From: Bacteriovoracaceae bacterium
GTDB lineage: Bacteria; Bdellovibrionota; Bacteriovoracia; Bacteriovoracales; Bacteriovoracaceae
Assembly (NCBI GenBank): GCA_020630335.1
Contig: JAHDBN010000006.1
Coordinates: forward strand, 16,139-80,138
Length of the DNA: 64,000 bases
Direction of reading: 5' to 3'
Made by a program: the position numbers and the translations under genes. The notes below the pieces were generated by a model that searched no databases, had not been told where the DNA came from, and saw only the letters and a program-made list of their open reading frames with translations. Below are positions 1-7,942 of the stretch, in pieces (positions within the stretch are counted from its first letter, which is position 1; every line of letters begins with the position of its first letter).

Positions 1-1205
1 GTTGTTGTCGTAGTAGTTGTTGTTGTCGTTGCACAAGTTCCTGGAAAACCTCCAGCTGTATCACAGCTTAAACCTGTATCACAGGTTCCTGCTGTACTTC
101 CACTTCCTCCACAACAACTCTGAGTATCTGCGCCACAAGGATCACAAGTTCCTGATCCATTACAAGCTAAACCTGAATCACAAGTTCCTCCGATTCCTCC
201 TCCACAACATACTTGTGAGTTCGCTCCACAAAGTGTTGTAGTCGTAGTTGTTGTTGCACAAGTTCCTGGAAAACCTCCAGCTGTATCACAACTTAAACCT
301 GGATCACAGGTTCCTGCTGTACTTCCACTTCCTCCACAACACATAATTCCATTGCTTCCACAAGGAGCTGCTGTTGTCGTAGTGGTTGAAGTAGTCGTTG
401 TTGTTGTCGTTGCACAAGTTCCTGGATAACCTCCAGCTGTATCACAACTTAAACCTGGATCACAGGTTCCTGCTGTACTTCCACTTCCTCCACAACACAT
501 AATTCCATTGCTTCCACAAGGAGCTGCTGTTGTCGTAGTGGTTGAAGTAGTCGTTGTTGTTGTCGTTGCACAAGTTCCTGGATAACCTCCAGCTGTATCA
601 CAACTTAAACCTGGATCACAGGTTCCTGCTGTACTTCCACTTCCTCCACAACACATAATTCCATTGCTTCCACAAGGAGCTGCTGTTGTCGTAGTGGTTG
701 AAGTTGTTGTAGTCGTTGTAGTTGCACATGTTCCTGGATAACCTCCAGCTGTATCACAGCTTAAACCTGGATCACAGGTTCCTGCTGTACTTCCACTTCC
801 TCCACAACACATAATTCCATTGCTTCCACAAGGAGCTGCTGTTGTCGTAGTGGTTGAAGTTGTTGTGCCACTCGTTGATCCATTAACATAACCTGAATCT
901 GAAATTGATCCATCACTACAAGTAACATCGTATTCAAAACTCCAAGGCCCAGGTCCAGTGATAACAACATTATACGATGGACCAACTCCTGATACTGTAA
1001 TATTAGAAGTCTGATTGTATGCATTACTATAAGTAACTGGATCACAATTTTCTGAATCGGTATCAGGCCCTACATCAACTGACCCTCCACCCGGTGGGAC
1101 ACTGGCTATTGTATCTTGAACTGATAAGCCTTGATTCAAACCTAAGTGATAGTTCTGACCACAACCAATAAAAATAAATAGTAAAAATAATAAACTAATT
1201 CGCAT
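1..1205 (-). CDS. Secreted lipoprotein with Cys-rich modules and Thr-rich linkers (3' part outside window)
   Basis: The frame reads from ATG at 1205 without a stop to the left edge, so the C-terminus is missing. An AGAGGT ribosome site lies just upstream. The N-terminus is a signal peptide ending in a lipobox (FIGC), so the protein should be lipid-anchored. About 90 residues with a GPGPWSFEY core follow, then 52-residue modules. Each module has a CG-x5-CC start, then C-x5-C and a PGTC end (six cysteines), and is joined to the next by a linker of about 13 Thr/Ser. The last two modules before the edge are divergent. The cysteine pattern suggests small disulphide knots on extended stalks, as in adhesins or carbohydrate-binding surface proteins. 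I do not recognise the family and infer only a surface role. Confidence 0.8.
   Translation of the reverse strand, partial: MRISLLFLLFIFIGCGQNYHLGLNQGLSVQDTIASVPPGGGSVDVGPDTDSENCDPVTYSNAYNQTSNITVSGVGPSYNVVITGPGPWSFEYDVTCSDGSISDSGYVNGSTSGTTTSTTTTTAAPCGSNGIMCCGGSGSTAGTCDPGLSCDTAGGYPGTCATTTTTTTSTTTTTAAPCGSNGIMCCGGSGSTAGTCDPGLSCDTAGGYPGTCATTTTTTTSTTTTTAAPCGSNGIMCCGGSGSTAGTCDPGLSCDTAGGYPGTCATTTTTTTSTTTTTAAPCGSNGIMCCGGSGSTAGTCDPGLSCDTAGGFPGTCATTTTTTTLCGANSQVCCGGGIGGTCDSGLACNGSGTCDPCGADTQSCCGGSGSTAGTCDTGLSCDTAGGFPGTCATTTTTTTTT
216..839 (-). repeat. 156-bp tandem repeat array, four units
   Basis: Four head-to-tail units of exactly 156 bp (684-839, 528-683, 372-527, 216-371) lie inside the lipoprotein gene. 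The landmark acataattcc recurs at 341, 497, 653 and 809. The units are nearly identical at DNA level and differ mainly in the Thr-codon stretch and one Tyr/Phe codon. The period is a multiple of three (52 codons), so gain or loss of a unit keeps the frame. The high identity suggests recent expansion or gene conversion. Confidence 0.93.
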
Positions 1206-1352
1206 ACGTACCTCTATAATCTATTGATAATCATTATAAATTATACGTTACATGAGAGCTAAGAACTCAGGACAGGAAGAATAATCCTTTAAATATTTCT
1301 TCAAGCACAAATTGCCTGTAAAAATTGTCATTCTTACCTGATAAACTCTTCG

Positions 1353-2060
1353 CTATAATTTAAGATATCTTTGTCTTTTATCTTTAGATAGCTTCTCTAT
1401 CGCATATCTAAGCGTAGTTCTAGACATACGAGGCAAATTAAACTTTAGGAATTTCTCTAGTTTTTCAACATCTTTTTTTCCTGCTTCTCGAAGCATCCAG
1501 CCTACTGCTTTATGAATCAAGTCATGTTTATCTTCTAAAAGAATCGAAGAAAGGGAGAACACATCTCTTAGATCACCTTTTCTAATAAACCACCAATTTG
1601 AAATTATTGCGATTCTTTTTGTCCATAAATGCTCAGATTTTGCCCACTCATACAGAATAGATCTGTCTCTATTCATTAAATATTTTCCTACAATATGTGG
1701 GCAGGTAACATCTACAAGATCCCAATTATTAATATATTTAAAATGCGAAATATAAAGTTCGTAAATTTTTATTTTTTCTTTTTCTTCTTTTGATTTTTTG
1801 TATTTATTTACCAAAATAATTAGCCCAAGAAGTCTTTCTTCATGGTATTTAGACTTAATTAGTTTTTTTGTGTTTGTTATAGATAACAGAGTATTTTCTT
1901 TAGCAATTTTCCTAATATCAGGAGATCGAATTCCTAAAAATAAATCCTTATCAGCATAATCACCTTTGTCAGTTTTAAAAAATCTTTTTACTTTTTCAGC
2001 GTAATCTCTAGAACCAAGCTTTCTAAAAGTCTTTTGGATAGGTAAAATATTCGACTCCAT
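1353..2060 (-). CDS. DNA alkylation repair protein, AlkD-like
   Basis: This 235-residue protein matches the AlkD family of HEAT-like-repeat DNA glycosylases that excise 3-methyl- and 7-methyl-purines. Visible family marks are the NNWDLVD motif in the middle, the following WTKRIAI/SNWW segment, and the late HKAVGWMLRE helix typical of this fold. Length is normal for the family (about 220-240). I chose ATG at 2060; an upstream in-frame TTG at 2078 would add six hydrophobic residues but has no better ribosome site. The gene stands alone between the repeat lipoprotein and a divergent small gene. Substrate range cannot be read from sequence. Confidence 0.85.
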   Translation of the reverse strand: MESNILPIQKTFRKLGSRDYAEKVKRFFKTDKGDYADKDLFLGIRSPDIRKIAKENTLLSITNTKKLIKSKYHEERLLGLIILVNKYKKSKEEKEKIKIYELYISHFKYINNWDLVDVTCPHIVGKYLMNRDRSILYEWAKSEHLWTKRIAIISNWWFIRKGDLRDVFSLSSILLEDKHDLIHKAVGWMLREAGKKDVEKLEKFLKFNLPRMSRTTLRYAIEKLSKDKRQRYLKL

Positions 2061-2188
2061 AATTAATAGTAGTAGCAAAGTGACATTTCTAAAATATTAA
2101 AATTACAGCTTCTAGTGCCAAACTGACTAAGTTTGTTTTCCACTTTTTGAAGTAATAAATTGTCACTTTTCAGACGCTTATTTTTCAT

Positions 2189-2245
2189 AGGAGAATATAT
2201 GTAGATAAAGATTCTAGGAGTGAATCTTTTTATTTCCAGGAGGGA
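2189..2245 (+). promoter_or_regulatory. Leader with start-stop codon pair and hairpin
   Basis: AGGAG (2189-2193) is followed after 5 nt by ATGTAG (2199-2204), a start codon directly followed by a stop. Next comes a perfect 8-bp hairpin AAAGATTC/GAATCTTT (2207-2214 with 2222-2229) trailed by T residues. The real ribosome site of the next gene, AGGAGGG, is at 2239-2245. This could be an attenuator in the leader, or a terminator. Its function is inferred only. Confidence 0.35.
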
Positions 2246-2249
2246 AATC

Positions 2250-2483
2250 ATGGCATCTAAAAAATATCAAAGCAGTCCATTAACAGGAGTTTTAGAAGAA
2301 GACAGAGTTGTTGTTGACTTCGGAGAACATGAAGGAAAATCTGTATTTGAAATCAATGTAGAGGTTCCAGATTATTACCGATACCTTTTAGATCAAAAAG
2401 AGCAGGGAAACTTTTATATAAAAAGAAGTAAGGATAAAGTTTTTAAACTTTATATTCAAGAGATCTCTCACTCTATTAACTAA
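2250..2483 (+). CDS. Small conserved-type protein, exonuclease X C-terminal-like fold possible
   Basis: This 77-residue protein starts at ATG 2250 behind a near-perfect AGGAGGG site. It contains VDFGEHEGKSVFEI, then PDYYRYLLD and later FYIKRSKDKVFKLYI. The pattern of a glycine-x-(K/H)-x-G-K-S followed by a YxxYLL helix resembles the small DUF3820/exonuclease X C-terminal-like domain, but similarity is faint. It has no signal peptide or membrane segment, so it is probably cytoplasmic. It is monocistronic, with a leader hairpin in front and a strong hairpin after it. I do not assign a function. Confidence 0.7.
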   Translation: MASKKYQSSPLTGVLEEDRVVVDFGEHEGKSVFEINVEVPDYYRYLLDQKEQGNFYIKRSKDKVFKLYIQEISHSIN

Positions 2484-2503
2484 TCAAAAACCTTATCTAA
2501 ATT

Positions 2504-2532
2504 AAAGGCATCTTAAGTTTTAAGATGCCTTT
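2504..2532. terminator. Bidirectional hairpin between convergent genes
   Basis: A 13-bp perfect stem (AAAGGCATCTTAA with its complement, GTT loop) lies between the small plus-strand gene and queG. It overlaps the last four codons and stop of queG. Only short T runs follow on either strand, so it can serve both directions. Confidence 0.75.
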
Positions 2533-3467
2533 AACGCTTTTAAATTCTTGATCATACCTATTCTGCCAGGCCTCTCTAAAGCTGTACCATAAAAGATTCT
2601 TTTATATTCTCTATTAGACATTGCATCTAATTGATTTAGAATTTTGTCCACTGACCGCTTTAAAAAGAACTCTGTTATGAAACTCTCATTTTCATTATCT
2701 AGTTCTATTTTATGATTCCAAGGACAAACTTCTTGGCAAATATCACAACCAAATATTTCAGATTCTACTTCATTATAATTTTCAGGTGGGTCTACTTCTT
2801 TAAACGTTTCAATTGTAAAATTGGAAATACATTTTGCTAACTCTAAAGTTCTGTCTTCTTTGATCGCTTTAGTTGGGCAAAGATCAATGCATTTCCTGCA
2901 AGTTCCACAATGATCAGTTTCCATTCCTTTTAAAAGAACATCTACTTGATTTTCTAGTTTAATGGAAAGTAACAATGAACCAATTAAAAAATAACTTCCA
3001 TGTTTTTTATTAATTAACATAGAATTTCTCCCAAACCATCCAAGGCCTGCTCTAAAAGCAAGATCTCTTTCTAGTACAGGCTCTATATCAAGTGATATTT
3101 TGTAATCAAAATCGAATGACTCATTTAATTTTGAGGCCATCCTTTCTAAACGTTCTTTTATAACAAAATGATAATCCTTTCCTTGAAATCCAAGTGCATA
3201 AGAAGCTATTTTTAAATTATTATCTCCAACTGGAGCTTTTGGGTAATCAAATAAAAATACAAGTGCAGATTTAAACTTAGGAAAAACTTTTTTTATATTT
3301 TCTCTTTTATCTCCGCGCTCACCTTCAAGGTACTTAAGCTCTCCGTGCATTTTTTCACTGATCCATTTTTCAAATTTTTTATAACTCAAAGCTTCTGCTG
3401 ATTCTGTATAGCCAAAATCAACTATTCCAAGAGATTCTAAGAAATCATTTGATAAAAAACTCTTCAT
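2520..3467 (-). CDS. queG: Epoxyqueuosine reductase QueG
   Basis: This 315-residue protein reduces epoxyqueuosine to queuosine in tRNA, the last step of queuosine synthesis, using cobalamin and two [4Fe-4S] clusters. Both cluster motifs are visible: CGTCRKCIDLCP and, near residue 240, CDICQEVCPWN. The upstream half carries the family patterns LERDLAFRAGLGWFGRN and a KHGSYFLIG strand. Length is slightly short of the E. coli protein (379), as in many homologues lacking the C-terminal HEAT extension. It is the last gene of the long minus-strand run, 12 nt after pyk, and its end overlaps a hairpin. No other queuosine gene is nearby. Confidence 0.95.
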   Translation of the reverse strand: MKSFLSNDFLESLGIVDFGYTESAEALSYKKFEKWISEKMHGELKYLEGERGDKRENIKKVFPKFKSALVFLFDYPKAPVGDNNLKIASYALGFQGKDYHFVIKERLERMASKLNESFDFDYKISLDIEPVLERDLAFRAGLGWFGRNSMLINKKHGSYFLIGSLLLSIKLENQVDVLLKGMETDHCGTCRKCIDLCPTKAIKEDRTLELAKCISNFTIETFKEVDPPENYNEVESEIFGCDICQEVCPWNHKIELDNENESFITEFFLKRSVDKILNQLDAMSNREYKRIFYGTALERPGRIGMIKNLKALKAS

Positions 3468-3479
3468 GCCTGATATTTA

Positions 3480-5144
3480 TTAGACTTTAGGGATTATTTC
3501 AATAGCACCTGTCGGGCAGGCATCAATACATTGATTATCAAGAATACAATTTTGAACTTTTTCAGGATCAATTCTTGTTTCTTTGTTTTCATTCATTGTC
3601 CATACATCATAAGCACAAACATTTATACAGCCTTGGCATTGAGCACAAACATCTAAATCTAAGGAAATAATTCCCTTAGAAAACTCTTCTCTTTGAAAAG
3701 CATGATCACTTAATTTAGTTTTCTTTAAATCCTTGATAATCTCTACTCTAATAGAATTTGATTGCCCTTCTTTAAATGTTTTACCATCACCATAAGTCAC
3801 TACAATTTTGTCACCGTTTACTAATTTGGCTTCTTTTTTAAGTTTATCTAATGCTCTTAAATCAAGTCCGGCCATATCTCGATTAGTCATATCGACAAAG
3901 AAAGGAATAATTCCCCAATATAAACTCATACGTCTTAATGTTCTAAGTGAAGTGGTAACTCCAAGAACTCCCGTTTTAGGCCTATATCTGGACATTTTCA
4001 AACATGAATTACCACCTTGAGTAAGTGATAAGATCCAGCGAGCTTGTAGTTTTTCAGCAATCATAGAAGCTGCCACCTGATTCGCTGATGACACACTTGA
4101 AATATTTGTATCTCTTAACCTAGGCCTAATACGAGGAGTTTTTTCCGCTTCTCTAACAATCTTATCCATCATCGATAAAGCTTCAAGAGGGTATTTACCC
4201 GCTGCTGTTTCTCCACTAAGCATTACTGCATCTGTTCCATCCCAAACGGCATTAGCAACATCACTAGCTTCTGCTCTCGTTGGAGTTGAGTTTGAAATCA
4301 TAGACTCAAGCATTTGAGTTGCAGTAATAACAGGAACTCCTACAAGGTTACATTTTTTAATTATATTTTTTTGAATAGAAGGAACTAAGTGATTTCCGAG
4401 CTCAACACCCATATCACCCCTAGCAATCATAATAACATCTGACACTTCTATAATACTATCAATGTTCTCTACTGCTTCAGGTTTTTCAATTTTAGAAACA
4501 ATTGGAACTCTCACCTTCAATCCATGTAAAAGATATTTTACTTTTTTAATATCATCAGCAGTTCTAACAAAACTCAAAGCTATATAATCAATGTCTTGTC
4601 TTAGAGCAAAAAGTAAATCAGCTTCATCTTTCTCAGTTAAGCTTGGAGCTGAAACCTCACAATCTGGAAGGTTAATTCCTTTGTTTGATTTTAACTCGCC
4701 TCCTACTTCAACATTTATTTTTATAACTTCTTCATTTTTTTCGATAACTTTCCCACAAAGAAGTCCATCATCAAACAATACCCTTGATCCAATAGTCGCA
4801 TCTTTAACTAAATCTTTATAAGTAGTAGGAATAAAATTTTCTGTTTGATTTACAGACTCATGTCCAATAAACCAAGTCGAGCCATCTTTAAGATGAAGAT
4901 TTTCTTTTAACTTTGATACTCTAATTTTTGGCCCCTGAAGATCAACTAAAATAGCAATCTCTTGACCTAGCTCCTTAGAAACGCTTCGAATATTATCAAT
5001 CGTTTGTTTATGAAGTTCATGTGTTCCATGACTCATATTCACTCTGGCAACATTTAAGCCTCTTTTTATGAGCTCTTTTATGGCTTCCTTTGAATTACTC
5101 GCAGGACCAAGCGTTCCAACAATCTTAGCGTTTCTTCTACTCAA
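3480..5144 (-). CDS. pyk: Pyruvate kinase with C-terminal ferredoxin domain
   Basis: Residues 1-480 form a complete pyruvate kinase, which converts PEP and ADP to pyruvate and ATP. The substrate and metal-binding motifs RVNMSHG, KIEKPEAVENI, ARGDMGVELG and ITATQMLESM are all present, and the regulatory C domain ends normally. A roughly 75-residue extension follows, with two Fe-S motifs: C500-x2-C503-x2-C506-x3-C510, and C533-x2-D536-x2-C539-x3-C543-P. The aspartate in the second motif matches the Pyrococcus-type ferredoxin pattern, where Asp replaces one Cys. The start is TTG directly after the stop of the DsbA-like gene, which suggests translational coupling. There is no internal stop or frame change, so the fusion is real in this assembly. 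Its function is unknown. Confidence 0.93.
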   Translation of the reverse strand: MSRRNAKIVGTLGPASNSKEAIKELIKRGLNVARVNMSHGTHELHKQTIDNIRSVSKELGQEIAILVDLQGPKIRVSKLKENLHLKDGSTWFIGHESVNQTENFIPTTYKDLVKDATIGSRVLFDDGLLCGKVIEKNEEVIKINVEVGGELKSNKGINLPDCEVSAPSLTEKDEADLLFALRQDIDYIALSFVRTADDIKKVKYLLHGLKVRVPIVSKIEKPEAVENIDSIIEVSDVIMIARGDMGVELGNHLVPSIQKNIIKKCNLVGVPVITATQMLESMISNSTPTRAEASDVANAVWDGTDAVMLSGETAAGKYPLEALSMMDKIVREAEKTPRIRPRLRDTNISSVSSANQVAASMIAEKLQARWILSLTQGGNSCLKMSRYRPKTGVLGVTTSLRTLRRMSLYWGIIPFFVDMTNRDMAGLDLRALDKLKKEAKLVNGDKIVVTYGDGKTFKEGQSNSIRVEIIKDLKKTKLSDHAFQREEFSKGIISLDLDVCAQCQGCINVCAYDVWTMNENKETRIDPEKVQNCILDNQCIDACPTGAIEIIPKV

Positions 5145-6170
5145 TTATAACAACTCTGAGTCAATGATTTCTTTGAATTGTTCGAAAGGCAATGCACCAG
5201 TTACAATTCTTCCATTTACAAAAAACGTTGGAGTAGAATAAACACCAATGTTTTTGCCATCAGCAATATCTTGCTCTACATATTTCCCGAATTTTTTATC
5301 ATCAATGCATTTTTCATACTTCGCTTGATCAAGCCCATATTTTTTTCCATAAGACTTAAGATCAGCAATTTCTAACTTCTTTTGATTTTCAAAAAGATGA
5401 GCATGGAAGTCCCAAAACTTATCTTTCTTTTGTTCGTTCAAACACATTGCCGCAATACCTGCAGTCTTAGCTTTCTTATGAAAACTTAAAGGATAATTCT
5501 TATAAACAACCTTAACGTCATTAGGATATGCTTTTTTAATTTTTTTAATAATTGGAACAGCTCCCGCACAAGCAGGACATTGAAAGTCTGAAAATTCAAC
5601 TATTGTTACCTTTGCGCTAGATTTTCCATAAGTCGGAGCTCCAACTAAAGAAGGAAGACTAAACTTCGGTCTTTCAGGTTTTTTCATAAAAATTTCAATT
5701 TGTTTTCCACCAAGTTTTGATTGAATCCAAGAATCAATTGCTTTTGCTTTATCTTGACCTGCGATATGTTGCTCAACTTTTTTTCTTAGCTGGTCATTTA
5801 CGTGAACCGCAGGGATTTTATTTTCTTTTATAAAATCTTCTATTTGCTGTTTTGAAACTTTAATCTTATTAAACACGTTTTTTTCTAAAAATTGATTCTG
5901 ATTCATTCCTTTAGATGCTGGATCTTTTTTTACAAAGTGATCAACCATCTTTCTTTTTACTTGAGCAAGTTTGAAATCAAAAATTTCTTTTTCTTTGTTA
6001 AATACTTCTATTCTATATCTTGCATCACCTGAAAAATCTGCTTCCGTAAAAACTTTTCCATCAGCATTAGCTATTTTATCTCCAGATCCTTTTGAAAACT
6101 TAAACAAAGGCTTAGATTGAGTTTGATTACAAGAAAAAGTAAGTAATCCCAAAAGTAAAAAAATTTTCAT
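5145..6170 (-). CDS. DsbA-family thiol oxidoreductase lipoprotein
   Basis: This 341-residue protein starts with a lipoprotein signal (lipobox TFSC, Cys14), so it should sit in the periplasm on a membrane. Residues 31-165 form a charged helical region without a clear family, somewhat like the N-part of SurA/PpiC chaperones. Residues 175-341 are a DsbA/DsbG-type thioredoxin fold with active site C198-P-A-C201, a cis-proline loop (YSTPTFFVNG) and an intervening helical insert. It probably makes or repairs disulphides in exported proteins; the Cys-rich lipoprotein at the left edge is a conceivable client. The gene lies between the ABC exporter pair and pyk. Confidence 0.88.
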   Translation of the reverse strand: MKIFLLLGLLTFSCNQTQSKPLFKFSKGSGDKIANADGKVFTEADFSGDARYRIEVFNKEKEIFDFKLAQVKRKMVDHFVKKDPASKGMNQNQFLEKNVFNKIKVSKQQIEDFIKENKIPAVHVNDQLRKKVEQHIAGQDKAKAIDSWIQSKLGGKQIEIFMKKPERPKFSLPSLVGAPTYGKSSAKVTIVEFSDFQCPACAGAVPIIKKIKKAYPNDVKVVYKNYPLSFHKKAKTAGIAAMCLNEQKKDKFWDFHAHLFENQKKLEIADLKSYGKKYGLDQAKYEKCIDDKKFGKYVEQDIADGKNIGVYSTPTFFVNGRIVTGALPFEQFKEIIDSELL

Positions 6171-6190
6171 ATGTACTCCTTATAACAATT

Positions 6191-7942
6191 TTATTCTGAC
6201 TTAAGCATTTTAAAAAAATTAGCGTAATCAGTATAGTTTTTCATCAATTTATCGTGTGGCCCTAAAGCAATTTGCTCTCCTGAATCTAAAAAGAGGATTT
6301 CATCACATTTAATGAGGGTTTCCACTCTATGAGCAACGATGATCATCATAACCTCATCTTGAATGTAGTCAATAAAATCACTCAATGCTTGCTCTAAATC
6401 CCCATCTAGAGCTGAAGAGATTTCGTCAAGTAAGACAATAGGTTTCTTTTGATAACAAAATCTAAGAGCTGAAATAAGTTGTTTCTGGCCCAAAGAAATT
6501 TCAGAAAGGATTATCTGACTATCTGGTTTTAAATTCCAAGTTTTTACATAAGGAATTTTTTCTTGCATCAACTTCCAAAACTTTTCAAAATCTTCAGCTT
6601 TATTATTATTGAATGTAATATTAAATTCTAAAGTGTTTGAAAAAAGATAAGAGTCCTGAGAAACAAGACATAAATATTTTCTCAAGATATTCACATCCTT
6701 TAGATCCATTCCTCTGTAAGTTACAGAATTATTTATAGACTTTAAGTCAATTAGGATTTTATCACTAAAGATATCACCAGAAAGTAGTTTTAAAATAGTC
6801 GATTTTCCACTTCCAGATTTACCTATTATTCCAATTTTCTTTCCTTTAGTTAGATTCGCATTAATTTTTCTTAAGCTAAAACTTTTATCATCAACTTGAT
6901 ATTCAAAGTTTTCTACTGAAAAATTCAAGCTATTAATTTGCATTAACTCATTCGATATAGTTTTAAAGGAATATTTTTCTAAATCATTATCTAATTCAGT
7001 AATTCTTCTTATACCTGTCATTGCTCGTTGAATATTAGAAACTTTACTTGCTACATTTTTTATTGGCCCAATTGATCTTTGGACTAAATCAAGCAGTGCA
7101 GCAAAAATAGCAACACTGGAAACATGAGAATAAGGATAAACTAAGACAACAACAACGAGCAAGATTGGAAAAAGCGATTCTGCAAAAGAATAATAACTAG
7201 CATCCCAGAAGTTTGCTTTTAATTGAACCTTTAAAAAATTTTCAAATTTAGGAGTTGCAGAATTTAAAGCATACTTTTCACTTTTAGAGTAAAAAAGTGG
7301 TTTAAACCCTTGAGAAAGACTTGATAAAACACGAGAAAGCTTGGCACTTGAAACTCTTACTTCTTTGAAGCTATGTACCATAAACTTACTAATCCAAAGT
7401 AGCAAAACACAAATAAATGCCTCGGTAATAATTAAAACTATTCCATAAAAAGTATGAATGGAAAGAAAACTTATCATGCAAGCCAAAATAAAAAAGAAAT
7501 CCATAAAAATCGTTAGACTTCCCGAACTAATAAGCTCTCTTACCGCTTCAGCATCATTAATAATTCTCGCTTGGAACTCACCTCTCGTATATTTATCTTG
7601 TGAAAAATATGATTTCTTATTTTTGATAATTTTATCTTGAGAGAAAATCCAATGAGAAAAGAGATCTTCTCTTAATTTTTCAATTAAGCTTTTCACATAA
7701 AAACTCATCAATATTTTATAAATTAATCTCACCATATATTGCGAGATAAAAAAAACTCCACCTAGATAGATAAAATTTTCAAATTTTTCAGTTCCGTAAC
7801 TTTCATAAATTTGAGTAATAATAAAAGGAACTTTTACTCCTATATAAATACTTATTAGCAATAATAAAAGAATTCCCAGAACTAATCCTAGATGCTCTTT
7901 AATCCTTAAATACTTAATCTCTTTGACTTCTAAAAAACTCAT
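6191..7942 (-). CDS. ABC exporter half-transporter with degenerate signature motif
   Basis: This 583-residue protein has six predicted membrane helices in the first 320 residues, then a nucleotide-binding domain. Walker A is GKSGSGKS. Walker B is IVLLDE with the catalytic Glu, and the switch His is in VAHR. The signature is ISLGQ instead of LSGGQ. It overlaps the preceding ABC gene by 29 bp, so the two almost certainly form a heterodimer. The substrate is unknown; the neighbouring LolC/E-like permease and the DsbA lipoprotein hint at envelope export. Confidence 0.9.
   Translation of the reverse strand: MSFLEVKEIKYLRIKEHLGLVLGILLLLLISIYIGVKVPFIITQIYESYGTEKFENFIYLGGVFFISQYMVRLIYKILMSFYVKSLIEKLREDLFSHWIFSQDKIIKNKKSYFSQDKYTRGEFQARIINDAEAVRELISSGSLTIFMDFFFILACMISFLSIHTFYGIVLIITEAFICVLLLWISKFMVHSFKEVRVSSAKLSRVLSSLSQGFKPLFYSKSEKYALNSATPKFENFLKVQLKANFWDASYYSFAESLFPILLVVVVLVYPYSHVSSVAIFAALLDLVQRSIGPIKNVASKVSNIQRAMTGIRRITELDNDLEKYSFKTISNELMQINSLNFSVENFEYQVDDKSFSLRKINANLTKGKKIGIIGKSGSGKSTILKLLSGDIFSDKILIDLKSINNSVTYRGMDLKDVNILRKYLCLVSQDSYLFSNTLEFNITFNNNKAEDFEKFWKLMQEKIPYVKTWNLKPDSQIILSEISLGQKQLISALRFCYQKKPIVLLDEISSALDGDLEQALSDFIDYIQDEVMMIIVAHRVETLIKCDEILFLDSGEQIALGPHDKLMKNYTDYANFFKMLKSE

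Noticed and set aside
1-860. A CRISPR array or satellite array in the repeated region at the left edge.
   Set aside because: The period is 156 bp, a multiple of three, there are no unique spacers, and the unit translates in frame to a Cys/Thr-rich module on the minus strand.
17-1045. Short open frames in other phases (for example 17-241 plus and 761-1045 minus) over the repeat region.
   Set aside because: They are shadow frames of the repeat-rich lipoprotein reading and have no ribosome site or recognisable composition.
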